Part shown: positions 51,611 to 53,191 of the stretch, piece after piece | Numbering within the stretch: position 1 is the first letter of the stretch | Layout of the letters: the number at the start of each line of letters is the position of its first letter | Origin: Prevotella sp. UBA6447 | GTDB lineage: Bacteria > Bacteroidota > Bacteroidia > Bacteroidales > Bacteroidaceae | Direction of reading: 5' to 3' | Length of the DNA stretch: 53,191 bases | Assembly: GCA_002437115.1 (NCBI GenBank) | Contig: DJOD01000029.1 | Span: forward strand, 1 to 53,191 | Program-made: the position numbers and the translations under genes | Notes under the pieces: generated by a model | What the model was told of the DNA's origin: nothing | The model's input: only the letters and a program-made list of their open reading frames with translations | Databases searched by the model: none

Positions 51611-53041
51611 ATGACACTAGTCATCATGACCATATTGATTCTCGCCTACGTGCTCATCGCTACTGAGTACGTGACGAAGGTGAACCGTGCCGCCGTGGCT
51701 ATCTTTGCCGGGACGGTGGGCTGGGTTCTCTATATCTGTTTCGGTATGGACTTCGTGACCAGCGAGCACCCGGGCGACTACTCCCACTACCTCAACCTGA
51801 GCGAGGTGGAGAGCACCAGCACCACCGTGAAGTACTTCATCTCGCGCAACATCTTCTTGCCGCAGGTGGGTAGGGCGGCGGAGATCGTGCTCTTCCTGCT
51901 CGCCACCATGACCATCGTCGAGATACTCAACAACAACGGCTGCTTCGACTTCGTGCGCCAGTTGCTTCGCACCCGGAGCAGCAAGAAGATGCTATGGACA
52001 CTCGCCATCGCCACCTTCGTGATATCCATCAACCTCGACAACCTCACCACCACCGTGATGATGCTCACCATCATGCACGGCGTGATTCCGAGCCGCCGAC
52101 AGCGCATGGTCTATGGGGGAGTCATCCTCCTGGCAGCCAACTGTGGAGGTGCGCTCACCGTGATAGGCAACCCCGAGGGGCTGGTGCTCTGGAACTCCGG
52201 GGCTGTCACCGCCACCATCTTCTCGCTATCCCTGCTCGTGCCATGCCTCGCCGCCTGGCTCGTGCCTACGGCGATGATGCAGCGCATGCTGCCCGAGAGG
52301 GTGGAGACGGAGTGGATCGTGATGCCATACCGTGGCGACGACACTCGCCTGAACACCTGGCAGCGACTGCTGATGCTCATCGTGGGCGTCGGCGGACTCT
52401 GGTTGATACCTACCTTCCACGACATCACCAAGCTCAGTCCGTTCCTGGGCGCGCTCTGCGTGCTCAGCATCCTTTGGATTGTGAACGAGATTTTCAATCG
52501 CAAGCTCATGAACATGGACGCCATGGTGGAGCGCCGCACTCCGCTGGTGTTGCAGTATGGCGTGATACAGATGATACTCTTCGTGATGGGCATGATGCTC
52601 GCCGTGGGCGTGGTGAAGGAGACTGGTGCCTTCGACGACGTGGTGGCATGCCTGGGCGTAGATGACCAGCATCCCGCCGTATGGCTGCATGGCGTGGCAG
52701 CGGGCTTGCTGAGCACCGTGCTCGACAACTTCGCCACCGCCATGAACTTCTTCTCGCTGCACGACGTGGTGGGACTGGGCGACCCAGCCTCCGCCCTCGA
52801 CTCCGTGTATAGCACCAACGGCATCTACTGGCAGGTCATCGCCTACTGCGTGATGGCTGGCGGCAACGTGCTCGGCATCGGCACCATCAGCGGCCTCGCC
52901 CTGATGAAGATGGAGCACATGCACATGGGCTGGTTCTTCCGCTACATCGGATGGAAGGCCCTGCTGGGTGGCGTGATAGGACTCGCCATCCTCTGGCTCT
53001 CGCACACCCTGATGGGAGGAGCCATGTACTTGATGATTTAA
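51611..53041 (+). CDS. NhaD-type sodium:proton antiporter
   Basis: A 476-aa polytopic membrane protein of the ion-transporter superfamily with about 12 hydrophobic segments. Characteristic parts are ATEYVTKVNRAAVAIFAGTV at the start, FVISINLDNLTTTVMMLTIM, AANCGGALTVIGNPEGLVLW and the second half's TVLDNFATAMNFFS and GGNVLGIGTISGLALMKMEH. The paired hairpin motifs with Asn/Asp-rich turns match NhaD antiporters, which exchange sodium for protons across the inner membrane. It has its own promoter and sits downstream of repeated sites that may control it. Confidence 0.85.
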   Translation: MTLVIMTILILAYVLIATEYVTKVNRAAVAIFAGTVGWVLYICFGMDFVTSEHPGDYSHYLNLSEVESTSTTVKYFISRNIFLPQVGRAAEIVLFLLATMTIVEILNNNGCFDFVRQLLRTRSSKKMLWTLAIATFVISINLDNLTTTVMMLTIMHGVIPSRRQRMVYGGVILLAANCGGALTVIGNPEGLVLWNSGAVTATIFSLSLLVPCLAAWLVPTAMMQRMLPERVETEWIVMPYRGDDTRLNTWQRLLMLIVGVGGLWLIPTFHDITKLSPFLGALCVLSILWIVNEIFNRKLMNMDAMVERRTPLVLQYGVIQMILFVMGMMLAVGVVKETGAFDDVVACLGVDDQHPAVWLHGVAAGLLSTVLDNFATAMNFFSLHDVVGLGDPASALDSVYSTNGIYWQVIAYCVMAGGNVLGIGTISGLALMKMEHMHMGWFFRYIGWKALLGGVIGLAILWLSHTLMGGAMYLMI

Positions 53042-53062
53042 ACCATATCTGATGAAAGAGAT

Positions 53063-53142
53063 GGGATGCCCCGACACGCATCCCAACCCGACGAGAGAGG
53101 GTGTCCCTAACCCGACGAGAGAGGGATGTGAACACGCATCCC
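53063..53142. repeat. Interleaved direct and inverted repeats after the antiporter gene
   Basis: AACCCGACGAGAGAGGG occurs at 53085-53101 and 53109-53125. ACACGCATCCC occurs at 53074-53084 and 53132-53142, and each CATCCC can pair with a nearby GGGATG (53063-53068, 53123-53128) to form a hairpin. No T-tract follows. The last ~50 nt of the window show nothing else. Confidence 0.55.
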
Positions 53143-53191
53143 GAAGGAAAAGCTAAAAAGGCTAATTTGAGAAACAAGCCCATCGCGAGGC

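Noticed and set aside
1..53191. CRISPR arrays, complete insertion sequences or prophage
   Set aside because: The repeats found are too few, too short or of the wrong spacing for CRISPR, and no transposase or phage structural gene was seen; the only recombinase fits a promoter-inversion role.

Overview
The window looks like a chromosomal segment of a Prevotella-group member of the Bacteroidales. The evidence is Bacteroidetes-type promoters (TTTG, 19-21 nt, TAnnTTTG), C-terminal tails of the kind common on secreted Prevotella proteins, a UpxY-family antiterminator, Bacteroidetes-restricted families (apparent DUF4738, DUF6048/DUF6452 and DUF4199 proteins), a Rho factor with a long N-terminal insertion, and an oxygen-sensitive NrdD/NrdG ribonucleotide reductase. 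No plasmid, phage, CRISPR or complete insertion sequence was seen. Many start codons needed correcting from TTG/GTG to an internal ATG; these are noted per gene.

Left end (1-3.8 kb): a decayed gene fragment, a long UpxY/NusG-like antiterminator on the minus strand, then a 193-bp segment bounded by perfect 23-bp inverted repeats that carries a Bacteroidetes-type promoter, then a damaged tyrosine recombinase gene. This is the layout of a phase-variable invertible promoter. In the orientation sequenced, the promoter points away from the antiterminator (OFF). It is the most interesting element in the window.

3.8-11.1 kb: a minus-strand run of core and nutrient genes: pyrG, yidC, a DPP5-like S9 peptidase and an MFS transporter. 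11.1-12.4 kb is gene-poor, with a gene remnant and a 22-nt tandem repeat. A tRNA-Val(CAC) with a clear promoter follows.

12.6-30 kb: secreted glycan-degrading enzymes and cell-surface or housekeeping genes. They include a five-domain GH31 glycosidase with a dockerin and a cohesin-like end, LicD, a HAD hydrolase, a GNAT-fold protein, a nitroreductase, a KdsC-like phosphatase, Maf, a hybrid two-component/AraC regulator, an alginate-lyase-superfamily protein, ispE, a glycosidase remnant and a GH2 beta-galactosidase. The regulator and the neighbouring lyase are each interrupted by one in-frame stop (TAG and TAA), and the glycosidase remnant has a frameshift and deletion. This suggests a polysaccharide-utilisation locus in decay.

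30-46 kb: a candidate small RNA with promoter and terminator, nrdG/nrdD, a lipoprotein, ribH, a TPR protein, recF-dciA, an S41 protease, a dCMP deaminase, an M3 peptidase, a Crp/Fnr regulator, apbE, DUF6048/DUF6452 proteins, a GT2 glycosyltransferase and a DUF4199 protein. 46-53 kb: the SRP RNA, rho, rpsA (with a leader holding two identical GAAA-tetraloop hairpins), a repeat-rich intergenic region and an NhaD-type sodium/proton antiporter. All family names come from recognising motifs by eye; no database search was run.
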